DNA of 64,000 nt from Verrucomicrobium sp. (GTDB lineage Bacteria; Verrucomicrobiota; Verrucomicrobiia; Methylacidiphilales; GAS474). Location: the NCBI GenBank assembly GCA_028283855.1, contig JAPWJX010000003.1, positions 372,001-436,000 on the forward strand, read 5' to 3'. Shown here in pieces: positions 18,878 to 27,370 of the stretch. The position numbers were made by a program, and so were the translations under genes. The notes beneath the pieces were generated by a model, which ran no database searches, was not told where the DNA came from, and saw only the letters and a program-made list of their open reading frames with translations. Numbering within the stretch: the stretch's first letter is position 1; each line of letters opens with the position of its first letter.

Positions 18878-18950
18878 GGGGTCTTAGCTCAGTTGGTAGA
18901 GCGCCTCAATGGCATTGAGGAGGTCAGGGGTTCGAATCCCCTAGGCTCCA
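18878..18950 (+). tRNA. tRNA-Ala (anticodon GGC)
   Basis: A 73-nt cloverleaf: acceptor GGGGTCT/AGGCTCC, D-stem GCTC/GAGC, anticodon stem CCTCA/TGAGG with loop ATGGCAT (anticodon GGC), T-arm AGGGG-TTCGAAT-CCCCT, discriminator A. The third acceptor pair is G3:U70, the alanine identity element. CCA is not encoded. Confidence 0.98.
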
Positions 18951-18973
18951 TGAATTTTCTTCCGAAAATTCAT
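18950..18973 (+). other. A/T-rich hairpin abutting the tRNA 3' end
   Basis: ATGAATTTTC / GAAAATTCAT, a perfect 10-bp stem with loop TTCC, beginning at the discriminator base itself. There is no T run after it. It may mark the 3' end for processing or act as a weak terminator. The remaining ~60 bp before the next gene show nothing else. Confidence 0.5.
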
Positions 18974-19030
18974 GGAAGCCGAAAGCCGAGCGAGGCGGAA
19001 ATCCCCCGGGCGTCGGTTACCCCGTCCCTT

Positions 19031-20188
19031 TCACTCCGCCTTCAGCAATTCCGCATGCCCCGCCCGGGTCAGATGCTCGTGGAGCATCGCCCGCGTCTTC
19101 TCCGACTTGTCCATGGCAAGAATCTTCCCCACCAGCTCCCCGGCGTCGTCCAGCTTTCCGGCGCCCGCTAGGGCCTCCGCCTCGATGGCGCCGTCCTCCA
19201 GGACATAGGCGTGCAGCCGCTCGCGGGCATTCTCGGGAAGGGCCTGCTGGCTGGGGCTCTGCGCGGCGTTCAGCATGGCGGCGAATTCCGCCTGAAACGT
19301 GACATAAGGCCGCGCCTCCACGGCATCCCCATACCTCTTCGCCTCCAAGAACTGCCTGAAAACCAGCTTCCCCACCAACGGACGGCGCGGATCACCGGGA
19401 GGCAGCGCGTCGAAATAGGCCAGGACGGCCTGCTTGCCCTCCAAGGCATCCGTCAACGCCACGAAGTCGAGCAAGGCCCCCATGTCGGCTCGGTTTTCTT
19501 CCAGTTTTTTTCCCGCTGCCTTTCGCCGCGTCTGCAGCGCTTCTTTGGCGGGGGCATAGCGCTTTCCCAATTGGCCGATGCTCATCGTCAAAAAGCTATC
19601 CCTCACTCCAACCATCGCGGGAACCTGAGCCATCCCCACGTCGTAGCACCAGAGGTATTCGGCCAGCGCCTCCTGGTCTTTGCCTTCCCGGACCAGCTCC
19701 TGCCCCAGCTGGAAGCGCGCCTGCGCCGTCTTTTGGGCGTCCCCCTGCGCCTTTTCGACCGCCTCCTGCGCTCGCATGAAGCTCGTCTTGCCCGATAGGG
19801 AGGCCAGGAAATCGGCCTGGAATGTTTTAGCGTCCCGATAGCCAACCAACCCGTCGATCATGGTGCCGTCCGGCTTGATCAGCGCCACCGTCGGGTAGGC
19901 GTGGACGTTGTACCGCTGCGCCAAGGGAGCCTCCTTTTCCGCGTCGATGCGGAGCGCCACCGTCTTTTCCCGAAGAAGGCCAATGACGGCGGGGTCCTTC
20001 CACGTCGTCTCGTCCAGCATCTTGCAGGGCTGGCACCAGGTCGTGAAAAAGTCGACGAGGACAATTTTGTTTTCCTGGGCCGCCCGCAGAAGGGCCGCGT
20101 CAAACGAAAGGTCCTGGAACGGCTCCGCCGCAGAATTGAAAACCCACGCCAGAAAGAAACCCAACCCCAGCCATGCACCTCGGTTCAC
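19031..20188 (-). CDS. Exported thioredoxin-like protein
   Basis: A 385-residue protein. Residues 1-22 are a hydrophobic signal peptide or anchor (AWLGLGFFLAWVFNSAAE). A thioredoxin fold spans ~25-140, with active site WCQPC (Cys52, Cys55) and cis-Pro loop HAYPTVAL. The C-terminal ~240 residues are helical, with TPR-like pieces (ARFQLGQELVREGKDQEALAEY), and match no family I can name. The fold resembles the DsbD-gamma/thioredoxin_7 group, so a periplasmic disulfide or reductase role is likely. GTG start with no clear ribosome site; divergent from the HD gene across 60 bp. Confidence 0.8.
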   Translation of the reverse strand: MNRGAWLGLGFFLAWVFNSAAEPFQDLSFDAALLRAAQENKIVLVDFFTTWCQPCKMLDETTWKDPAVIGLLREKTVALRIDAEKEAPLAQRYNVHAYPTVALIKPDGTMIDGLVGYRDAKTFQADFLASLSGKTSFMRAQEAVEKAQGDAQKTAQARFQLGQELVREGKDQEALAEYLWCYDVGMAQVPAMVGVRDSFLTMSIGQLGKRYAPAKEALQTRRKAAGKKLEENRADMGALLDFVALTDALEGKQAVLAYFDALPPGDPRRPLVGKLVFRQFLEAKRYGDAVEARPYVTFQAEFAAMLNAAQSPSQQALPENARERLHAYVLEDGAIEAEALAGAGKLDDAGELVGKILAMDKSEKTRAMLHEHLTRAGHAELLKAE

Positions 20189-20248
20189 GGGAAAAGGCTG
20201 CCCTGTGTGGACGCTGGGAAAAAGGAAATCCTGGGCCTAGTTTTCCCC

Positions 20249-20857
20249 ATGACTACCGTCCAAAAGAAAGCCGTCCTCCAGGCCGCCGCCGCGTACGTCC
20301 GCCGGAAGTGCCTCAAGGAATCCTCCGGCCACGACTGGAGCCACATCGAGCGGGTCCACCGGCACGCCCTGCGGCTGGCGCGGGAGGAGAAGGCCGACCT
20401 CTTCGTCGTCGGCCTGGCCGCGCTCCTCCACGACATCGCCGACCACAAGTTCCACGGCGGCGACACGGAGATCGGCCCCCGGACGGCGGCGGCCTGGATG
20501 AAGCGCCGCCGCGTGCCGCCGGAGACGGTCGCCCATGTCGCGGAGATCATCGGCACGATGTCCTTCAAGGGCGGCAAGGACCGGCCGCCCATGCGGACGC
20601 CGGAAGGAAAGGTCGTCCAGGACGCCGACCGGCTCGACGCGCTGGGCGCGATCGGCATCGGCCGGGCGTTTGCCTACGGCGGCTACGCCGGACGGGCGAT
20701 GTACGGCACGGAGGGCGCGACGCTCGACCACTTCCACGAGAAGCTCCTCCTCCTCAAGGACCGGATGAACACGCGGGCGGGCAAGAAGGCGGCGCAAAAG
20801 CGCCATGCCTTCCTGCTTCTCTACCTCAAGGCGTTTGAGGCGGAATTAGCCGGCTAA
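20249..20857 (+). CDS. HD-superfamily hydrolase (predicted metal-dependent phosphohydrolase)
   Basis: A 202-residue cytoplasmic protein. The HD metal site is visible: GHDWSHIERVHRHAL (His28-Asp29 region), LLHDIADHK (His61, Asp62), and a distal VVQDADRLDALGAIGIGRAF with the fourth metal Asp. This is the YedJ-like group of stand-alone HD proteins; its substrate is unknown. ATG at 20249 was chosen because the longer frame runs back through the divergent gene. Its last 12 bases overlap the convergent ltaE gene in a shared palindrome. Confidence 0.87.
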   Translation: MTTVQKKAVLQAAAAYVRRKCLKESSGHDWSHIERVHRHALRLAREEKADLFVVGLAALLHDIADHKFHGGDTEIGPRTAAAWMKRRRVPPETVAHVAEIIGTMSFKGGKDRPPMRTPEGKVVQDADRLDALGAIGIGRAFAYGGYAGRAMYGTEGATLDHFHEKLLLLKDRMNTRAGKKAAQKRHAFLLLYLKAFEAELAG

Positions 20858-21862
20858 ATCGGCGGCCAGCTCCCGCACGGCTTCCTCCCGCGTCGCCCAG
20901 GAGCACATGAAGCGGGCGCCGTCGCCCATGAAGGTGTAGTAGGACCAACCCTTGGCCGCCAGGCGCTGGTGGGCCTCCGGCGGGAGCTTGAGGAAGACGG
21001 CGTTGGCCTCCACGGGATAGAGGACCTCCACGCCGGGGACGCCGCGCACCAGGCTTTCCAGGAGCCGCGCGCAGCGGTTGGCCTGCTCGGCCCCCTTGCG
21101 CCAGGCGTCGCCCTCCAGCATCCGCACCCAGGGCGCGGCCAGGTAGCGCATCTTGGAGGCGAGCTGCCCGGCCTGCTTGCACCGGTAGCCGAATTCCTGC
21201 GCCAGATCCTTGTTGAAGAAGACGACGGCCTCGCCGAAGCCGATGCCCTGCTTGGTGCCGCCGCAGCAGAGGACGTCGACGCCCGCCTGCCAGGTCAGCG
21301 CCTTGGGCGCCGCGCCGAGGGCGGCGACGGCGTTGAAGAAGCGCGCCCCGTCGACGTGGACTTTCAGCCCGTGCCGCGCGGCGGTCTGGCAAAGGACGCC
21401 GATCCGCTCCGGCGTGTAGACGGTGCCCAGCTCGGTGGGCAGGGAGAGGGAAAGGACGCGCGGGCGGGGGTAGTGGATGTCGGTCCGCTTGGTGACCAGG
21501 GCCTCCACCTCCGCCGGGGCCAGGCGGCCGTGCTCCCCCTTGGCCAGGAGGAGCTTGGTGCCGTTGGAGAAGAACTCCGGCGCGCCGCACTCGTCGGTCT
21601 CGATGTGGGCCGCCTCATGGCAGATGACGCTGTGGAAGGGCTGGCAGAGGGAGGCCAGGGCCAGGGAGTTGGCCGCCGTGCCGTTGAAGACGAAGAAGAC
21701 GTCGCAATCGGTTTCGAAAAATTCGCGGAAGAGGTCGGCGGCCCGCTGGGTGACCGGATCGGTGCCGTAGGAGGGGACGAAGCCGGCGTTGGCCTCCCGG
21801 AGGGCCTCCCAGGCCTCCGGGCAGACGCCCGCCGTGTTGTCGCTGGTAAACTCGTAGCGCAT
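20846..21862 (-). CDS. ltaE: Low-specificity L-threonine aldolase (PLP)
   Basis: Cleaves L-threonine and allo-threonine to glycine and acetaldehyde using PLP. The 338 residues closely follow Pseudomonas-type LtaE: DNTAGVCPEAWEAL, FNGTAANSLALASLCQPFHS, AHIETDECGAPEFFSNG, HVDGARFFNA, then VLCCGGTKQG carrying the Schiff-base lysine, and RCKQAGQLASKMRYLAAPW. The start is preceded by CCCCCC rather than a Shine-Dalgarno site. It overlaps the convergent HD gene by 12 nt. Confidence 0.93.
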   Translation of the reverse strand: MRYEFTSDNTAGVCPEAWEALREANAGFVPSYGTDPVTQRAADLFREFFETDCDVFFVFNGTAANSLALASLCQPFHSVICHEAAHIETDECGAPEFFSNGTKLLLAKGEHGRLAPAEVEALVTKRTDIHYPRPRVLSLSLPTELGTVYTPERIGVLCQTAARHGLKVHVDGARFFNAVAALGAAPKALTWQAGVDVLCCGGTKQGIGFGEAVVFFNKDLAQEFGYRCKQAGQLASKMRYLAAPWVRMLEGDAWRKGAEQANRCARLLESLVRGVPGVEVLYPVEANAVFLKLPPEAHQRLAAKGWSYYTFMGDGARFMCSWATREEAVRELAADLAG

Positions 21863-21969
21863 GGGGGGTTCAAAGATACCTAAAGCCGGGCATGGGTAAA
21901 GGGGGTGAAATTACCTCCCTCAAAGACCCTCGCCAATGGCATGGCGCCAGCTATAGAAGGGAGAGACGC

Positions 21970-22821
21970 ATGGACGCCCAGCTGCCCGTTTTCTATTCCC
22001 GCCCCGGCCTGCAGGTCGATGTTTACGACGCCGAGTGCCGTTCCTCCTGGTCCGCCAAGCACGACGACGCCTCCTTTTACCTGGAAGAGGCGCGCCGCGC
22101 CGGCGGCCCGGTCCTGGAACTGGCCTGCGGGACCGGCCGGATCACCTTCTCCCTCCTCTCCGCGGGGGTCGACGTGCACGGCCTGGACAACAGCGAGCCG
22201 ATGCTCAGGCTGGCCAAGGAAAAGCTGGCCCAGCTCCCGCCGGACAAGGCGGGCCGCCTCCACCTTCACCTGGCGGACATGACCGACTTCGACCTGGGGC
22301 AGAAATTCTCCCTCATCATCATCGCCTACCGCTCCTTCCAGTGCCTTCTCACGCCGGAAGCGCAGCGCCGGTGCCTGCAGAAGGCGCGGGAACACCTGGT
22401 GCCGGGCGGCAAGCTGATCGTCGATATCTTCGACCCTCTTCTCAAGTACATCGCCCCCGGGCAGCAGACCGGCATCTTCCAGTCCCGCACCATGGCCCAC
22501 CCCTCCGGCAACCAGGTCGTCGCCGAATGCCTGAAGCGGGAGAACAACGTGATGCCGCAGATTTTCAAGGAGCACTGGCGCTACGTGGAAAAGAGCGCCC
22601 AGGGGAACGTGCTGCGGCAGGTCGACCAGGTGCTGGAGATGCGCTGGACCTTCCGCCACGAGTTCCGCTACCTGGCCGAGCTGTGCGGCTTCCATCCGGA
22701 GGCGGAGTATTCCGACTTCCACCGCAACCCGCCCGCCTACGGCAAGGAACAGATCTGGATCCTGCGCGCGAACGGGGCGCCCGCCGGGGCCGCCGTCCCC
22801 CCTCCCCTGCCTCCGGCCTAA
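21970..22821 (+). CDS. Class I SAM-dependent methyltransferase
   Basis: A 283-residue methyltransferase. Motif I is VLELACGTGRITFSLLSAG near residues 45-63, with an acidic post-I segment (GLDNSEPMLRLAKEKL) and LADMTDFDLGQKFSLIII as motif II. The substrate cannot be read from sequence. ATG 21970 was chosen because GGGAGAG lies 5 nt upstream; an in-frame ATG at 21892 is possible but has no such site. The stop codon sits in the loop of a 7-bp GC hairpin. Confidence 0.87.
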   Translation: MDAQLPVFYSRPGLQVDVYDAECRSSWSAKHDDASFYLEEARRAGGPVLELACGTGRITFSLLSAGVDVHGLDNSEPMLRLAKEKLAQLPPDKAGRLHLHLADMTDFDLGQKFSLIIIAYRSFQCLLTPEAQRRCLQKAREHLVPGGKLIVDIFDPLLKYIAPGQQTGIFQSRTMAHPSGNQVVAECLKRENNVMPQIFKEHWRYVEKSAQGNVLRQVDQVLEMRWTFRHEFRYLAELCGFHPEAEYSDFHRNPPAYGKEQIWILRANGAPAGAAVPPPLPPA

Positions 22822-22828
22822 GCCGGAG
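22811..22828. other. Hairpin with the methyltransferase stop codon in its loop
   Basis: CTCCGGC (22811-22817) and GCCGGAG (22822-22828) flank loop CTAA, whose last three bases are the stop codon. It is followed by CCTTCGGTTTT, so it may terminate transcription. Confidence 0.62.
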
Positions 22829-22837
22829 CCTTCGGTT

Positions 22838-24049
22838 TTAGGCGTCCTTCCTGAGCGACGCCATGTCGATGACGAACCGGTAGCGGACATCCTTCGCCAC
22901 GACCCGGTCGTAGGCCCGGTTGATGTCTTGGATGGGGATCAGCTCGACGTCAGCCTTGATGTTCCGCGCCGCGCAGTAATCGACGACTCTCTGCGTCTCC
23001 GCAATGCCCCCGATGACCGAACCGGCCACGCTTGCCCGCCCAAAGGCCAGCTCCATGCCGACCAAACCCTGAAGCGCGTCCATCGCCCCGACGTTGACCA
23101 GGGTCGCGTCGAGCTTCAGGAGGCTTAAGAAAGGCTGCATGGGAAAGGCCTGCGGCACGGCGGCGATCAGCAGGTCAAACTTCCTGGCGTGCCGCTTCAT
23201 CGCCTCCGCGTCGGTCGACAGCACCGCCTCCCGCGCGCCCAGGCGCGCGGCATCGGCGATCTTGCCCGGGGTCGTGGTAAAGACGGTGACATCCGCTTTG
23301 CGGGCGGCGGCCAGCTTCACAGCCATGTGGCCCAGGCCGCCCAGGCCGATCACGCCGACCTTTTGGCCCGCCGCCAGCTTCCAATGCTGCATGGGAGAAA
23401 ACGTGGTGATGCCCGCGCAGAGCAGCGGGGCGGCCGCCGCCAAATCCATGCCGGGGGGGATGCGGATCACGAAGTGTTCCGGCACGACCATCTTGTCCGA
23501 GTAGCCGCCGTAGGTGAATCCGCCCAGGACCGGGTCGGGCGAGTTGTAGGTGAAGGTGGCGCCCTTGAGGCAGTTCTGCTCCCGGTCCGCCTCGCAGTTC
23601 TCGCACGCGCCGCAGGAGTTGACCATGCAGCCCACGCCGCCGATGTCGCCGGCCTTGAACTTGGTCACCGCGCTGCCGACCTCCCTCACCCGCCCCACGA
23701 TCTCATGGCCGGGGACGCTGGGGTATTGGGTCGGCATCATCGGCACCCACTCGTTGCGGGCGGTGTGGATATCCGAATGGCAGACGCCGCAGTAAAGCAC
23801 GTCGAGCAGCACGTCATGGGGACCGATGGCCCGGCGTTGGATCCGCATCGGCCTGAGCGGCTCCTTCGGGCCGGACGCGCCATAGGCGCGGGCAAAAAAA
23901 GGAGCGGCCGCCTCAGCCGCCGGGGAGGCCGCGGCCAGGCTTCCCAAAAAGGGGGCGGCGGCCCAGGCCGCTCCGGTCATCAAGAACTTGCGGCGCTCCA
24001 TTCGCGGGGAGCGGTCTTCTTGGGGAAAGCTGTCGTGGCTGGCACACAT
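22838..24049 (-). CDS. Zinc-dependent alcohol dehydrogenase (CAD type) with a Tat-like leader
   Basis: NAD(P)-dependent medium-chain alcohol dehydrogenase, 403 residues. Catalytic zinc motif CGVCHSDIH, GHEIVGRV, structural zinc cluster GCMVNSCGACENCEADREQNC (four Cys) and Rossmann motif VGVIGLGGLGHMAVKL place it in the YahK/CAD-like group. An N-terminal extension carries ERRKFLMTG (Arg19-Arg20) and a hydrophobic stretch WAAAPFLGSLAAASPA, resembling a twin-arginine signal. The start is the ATG with a perfect AAGGAG 6 nt upstream. A possible -10 TATATT is at complement 24097-24102. A Tat-exported NAD(P) enzyme would be unusual, so leader function is uncertain. Confidence 0.87.
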   Translation of the reverse strand: MCASHDSFPQEDRSPRMERRKFLMTGAAWAAAPFLGSLAAASPAAEAAAPFFARAYGASGPKEPLRPMRIQRRAIGPHDVLLDVLYCGVCHSDIHTARNEWVPMMPTQYPSVPGHEIVGRVREVGSAVTKFKAGDIGGVGCMVNSCGACENCEADREQNCLKGATFTYNSPDPVLGGFTYGGYSDKMVVPEHFVIRIPPGMDLAAAAPLLCAGITTFSPMQHWKLAAGQKVGVIGLGGLGHMAVKLAAARKADVTVFTTTPGKIADAARLGAREAVLSTDAEAMKRHARKFDLLIAAVPQAFPMQPFLSLLKLDATLVNVGAMDALQGLVGMELAFGRASVAGSVIGGIAETQRVVDYCAARNIKADVELIPIQDINRAYDRVVAKDVRYRFVIDMASLRKDA

Positions 24050-24173
24050 GCGGGTCTCCTTATGCCCGCGGGCGCGGGCGGGGGTTGAATGGAGGGAATA
24101 TAGCCCCGGCGGGGCGTCTCCGCCATCGGCAGAAGACGCCAAACCACTAGCAATAGGCGCCGAAAAAGCCGGC

Positions 24174-25145
24174 TTACGCGTGCCCGTGGTGGGCGTCCGG
24201 ACACTGGTCCGGATCGACCTGCACGGTGACGTGCGCGATACCGAAGCGCTCCCGCAGCCGCGTGTGGATCGCCGGAACGAGCGCGGCGGCTTCCCCGCCC
24301 GGCGCGCAGCGGACGTGCAGGGTGACGAGGGCCTCCTCCATGGTCATCGACCAGGCGTGGACGTGGTGGACGTCGGCCACGCCGGGGAGCGCCGCCACTT
24401 CGGCCCGCAGGGCGGAGATGTCCAGGCCTTCCGGCGCGCCTTCCAGGAGGATGTGCGCGGCGGAGCGGACGACGCCCCACGCCCCCTTGACGATGACCAG
24501 GGCGACGGCGATGGAGAGGAGCGGGTCGATCGGCGACCAGCCCGTGCCCAGGATGATCCCCGCCGCCGCGATGGCCAGGACGGAGCCGATCAAATCCCCC
24601 AGGACGTGGAGCCAGGCGCTGCGCATGTTCAGGTTCTCCCGGCTGCCGCCGTGGAGGATGAGGAACGACCAGACGTTGGCCAACAGCCCGGCGACGGCCA
24701 CCCCCAGCATCGGCCCGCCCAGGACGGGGGACGGGTTGCGGAAGCGGTAGGCCGCCTCCCACAGGATCCAGGCGGAGACGGCCAGCAGGGTGCAGCCGTT
24801 GACGAAGGCGACGAGGACTTCCAGCCGCTTATAGCCGTAGGAGCGGGCGGCGTCGGCCGGGCGGCGGCCCAGGCGGCAGGCGGCCCAGCTCATGCCCAGG
24901 GCGATGGCGTCGGAAATCATGTGGCCCGCATCGGCCAGGAGGGCCAGGGAGCCGGAGAAGAGGCCGCCGGCCACCTCCAGGATCATGAAGGCGAAGATGA
25001 TCCAGAAGGCGCGGGCCAGCCGCCCCTCGTCCGTCACGCCCGCGGCGTGGCTGTAGCCGTGGTGGTGATGGTGGCCTTCGTGATCGTGGCCGTGATGATC
25101 GTGGCCGCACGCGTGATCATGGTTGTGGTCGTGATCGTGGCCCAT
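24174..25145 (-). CDS. Cation diffusion facilitator (CzcD/ZitB-type metal exporter)
   Basis: Inner-membrane antiporter for Zn2+ or a related divalent metal, 323 residues. The N-terminus is extremely His-rich (MGHDHDHNHDHACGHDHHGH). Six transmembrane helices follow, with metal-site pairs LLADAGHMISDAIAL (HxxxD) and AWLHVLGDLIGS. A cytoplasmic C-terminal domain (LPGVADVHHVHAWSMT) completes the CDF fold. It starts 7 nt after the glmS stop, so it is probably co-transcribed. The 124 bp between it and the dehydrogenase start holds that gene's promoter region. Confidence 0.94.
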   Translation of the reverse strand: MGHDHDHNHDHACGHDHHGHDHEGHHHHHGYSHAAGVTDEGRLARAFWIIFAFMILEVAGGLFSGSLALLADAGHMISDAIALGMSWAACRLGRRPADAARSYGYKRLEVLVAFVNGCTLLAVSAWILWEAAYRFRNPSPVLGGPMLGVAVAGLLANVWSFLILHGGSRENLNMRSAWLHVLGDLIGSVLAIAAAGIILGTGWSPIDPLLSIAVALVIVKGAWGVVRSAAHILLEGAPEGLDISALRAEVAALPGVADVHHVHAWSMTMEEALVTLHVRCAPGGEAAALVPAIHTRLRERFGIAHVTVQVDPDQCPDAHHGHA

Positions 25146-25152
25146 GGCGGCG

Positions 25153-27005
25153 TTATTCGACGGTGACGCTCTTGGCCAGGTTGCGGGGCTTGTCGATGTC
25201 CCGGCCCAGCGCGGCGGCGGTGTGGTAGGCCAACAGCTGAAGAAGAACGGATGCCAGGATCGGCTGGAGGAAGGCCGGAGCCTTCGGGATATAGAGCACC
25301 TCGTCGGCCATGGAGGCGATGCCCTCGTCCCCTTCGCTGGCCACGGCGATGACGGAGCCGTTGCGGGCCTTGATTTCCTGGAGGCTGGAGACGTTCTTGT
25401 CGTAGACGTCGTCCTGAGTGCAGATGAGGACGGCGGGCGTCGCCTCGTCGATGAGGGCGATGATGCCGTGCTTCAGTTCCGCCGAGGGGTGGCCCTCCGC
25501 CTTGATGTAAGTGATTTCCTTCATCTTCAGCGCCCCTTCCAGGGCGACGGGATATTGCTGCAGGCGGCCCAGGAAGATCATGCTCTGGACGCTCTGGTAG
25601 CGCTCGGCGATGTCACGCACGGCGTCGCTCTGCTCCAGGACGCGGGAAACCAGGCCGGGGAGATGCTCGATGGCCTCGATCATCTCCTTCCCCTGCACCT
25701 CGGAGAGGCGGCGGCGGCGGCCCAGGAAAAGCGCCAGGAGGGTGAAGATCATCACCTGGCTGGTGAAGGACTTCGTGGCGGCCACGCCGATCTCCGGCCC
25801 GGCGTGCATGTAGACGCCGCCGTTGGTCTCGCGGGCGATGGAGCTGCCCACGCGGTTGCAGATGCCGAAGACGCGGAAGCCCTTGTTCTTGGCCTCGCGC
25901 AGGGCGGCCAGGGTGTCGGCCGTCTCGCCGGACTGGCTGACGGCGAAGAAGAGGGTCTTGCGGTCCATCGGCGGGTTCCGGTAGCGGAACTCGCTGGCGA
26001 AATCGACCTCCACCGGGAGGTCCCGGCGAGGGATTCGATCAGGTATTCGCCGACCAGGGCCGCGTGGCGGGCGGTGCCGCAGCCGACGATGACGATGCGC
26101 TCCACGTCCCGCAGCTCCGCCTCCGAAAGGACGGAGAGGCCGCCGAGCTTGGCCGTCGACCCGGCCACGTCGAGGCGGCCGCGGAAGGCCTCCCGCAGGG
26201 CCTGGGGCTGCTCGAAGATCTCCTTGAGCATGTAGTGGGAGTAGGCGCCCAGCTCGGACTGGGCCTCGATCGGGTCCACCTCGCTGATCTCGTACTGCGG
26301 GGCGGTGCCGGAAAGGGAGGTGATGGCGAAGGAGCCCGGGGTCAGGCAGGCGATGTCGCCGTCGTTGAGGTAGACGACCTGGTTGACGTGCCCGGCGATG
26401 GCCGTCACGTCGCTGGAGAAGAAGTTCCCCTCCTTGCCGATGCCCAGAATAAGCGGGCTGCCGCGCCGCGCGCCGACGAGCTCTTCCGGGGAGTCCTGGT
26501 GGATGACGGCCAAGCCGAAGGTGCCCTGCACTTCCTGGAGCGCCTGCTGGACGGCGCTCAGGAGGCGGGAAGGGGTGCCGGCGGGAATCGCGTCGTAATA
26601 GTGGCCGACCAAGTGGGCCAGGATCTCCGTGTCCGTCTCCGACTTGAAGGCGTGGTCGAGGGCCAGGAGCTTCTGCCGCAGGGTGCGGTAATTTTCGATG
26701 ACGCCGTTATGGACCAGGGCCAGGCGGCCGGAGCGGTCGGTGTGGGGGTGGGCGTTCGTGTCGCTGGGGACGCCGTGGGTGGCCCAGCGGGTGTGGCTGA
26801 TGCCGATGTGGCCGGGCAGGGGCTCTTCCCGGACGAAGTGTTCCAGGACCTGGAGGCGGCCCTCTTTCTTGGCCAGGTGAAGGCGGCCCCCCTTCAGCGT
26901 GGCGATGCCGCTGGAGTCATAGCCGCGGTATTCCAGACGGCGCAAGCCGTCCAGGAGAAGGGGTTGCGCCTCTTTTTCGCCGAGATAAGCCACAATGCCG
27001 CACAT
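25153..27005 (-). pseudogene. glmS: Glucosamine-6-phosphate synthase with apparent frameshift
   Basis: Makes glucosamine-6-phosphate from fructose-6-phosphate and glutamine for cell-wall precursors. The N-terminal glutaminase domain begins MCGIVAYLG (Cys2 nucleophile) and the first SIS domain follows. The frame breaks after YLIESLAG; the second frame resumes as PVEVDFASEFRYRNP and continues intact to KSVTVE. The shift lies at about 26018-26030 (CGCCGGGACCTCC on the coding strand). Adding one base gives LARDLPVEV; removing two gives LAGLPVEV, which matches the usual length. Both halves are otherwise well preserved and the enzyme is normally essential, so a sequencing or assembly error is more likely than a dead gene. 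Confidence 0.9.
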
Positions 27006-27062
27006 GGGAAGGCCAGCTTAGCCCGTCCCCGGAAGCCGCCGCAATGGGTTTCTGGCCTTCCC
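27006..27062 (-). promoter_or_regulatory. Hairpin abutting the glmS start codon
   Basis: GGGAAGGCCAG (27006-27016) and CTGGCCTTCCC (27052-27062) form a perfect 11-bp inverted repeat with a 35-nt loop. In the mRNA the last base of the stem touches the A of the glmS ATG, so the structure could restrict ribosome access. The sequence does not resemble the glmS ribozyme. No Shine-Dalgarno site is visible. Confidence 0.5.
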
Positions 27063-27064
27063 TC

Positions 27065-27178
27065 GGGGATCCAAGGGGGGCTGAGCCCCCCTTGCGTCTG
27101 TAAAAGCCCGGGCCGGTGGGCGCCGCGCGGGCTGCCGGCGCACGCAAAGTTGGGCCCTGGGGGTGCTTCCTGCCCTGG
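27065..27178 (+). repeat. Intergenic repeat element, copy A (114 bp)
   Basis: Begins GGGGATCC, then a hairpin CAAGGGGGGC-TGA-GCCCCCCTTG, then GCGTCTGTAA, a variable G/C-rich middle, AAAGTTGGGCCCT (27146-27158), and ends TTCCTGCCCTGG. A matching copy lies in inverted orientation at 27371-27485. The arms of the hairpin differ between copies in a compensated way. No coding potential seen. Confidence 0.6.
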
Positions 27179-27370
27179 GACATGAGAGCGGCGCCCCATT
27201 CCGTCTCCGGTCTATGGGTCGGGGCCCGCCGGTCCGGCAGGGGGGTGGGTCCGCCCGGGCAGCGGCCCGCCGGGCGAAGAGAAAGCGGGTAAGTCCAATC
27301 CCCATCCCAGAGTAAGCCCACGACGCACTCAACTGAGCCGGAACGGAACCGGGCGGCCCTAAGTACCGCG
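27179..27370. other. Core between the inverted repeats; no gene seen
   Basis: This 192-bp stretch separates the two repeat copies. It is very G/C-rich with several short self-complementary pieces (for example GGGCCCGCC and GGCGGGC-like blocks). Open frames here are short and match nothing I recognise. Confidence 0.4.

Noticed and set aside
17808-18950. Functional link between queA and the adjacent tRNA
   Set aside because: QueA acts on tRNAs for Asn, Asp, His and Tyr; the tRNA here is Ala.
27006-27062. glmS ribozyme
   Set aside because: Only a simple hairpin is present; none of the ribozyme's conserved core is visible and the element lies too close to the start codon.
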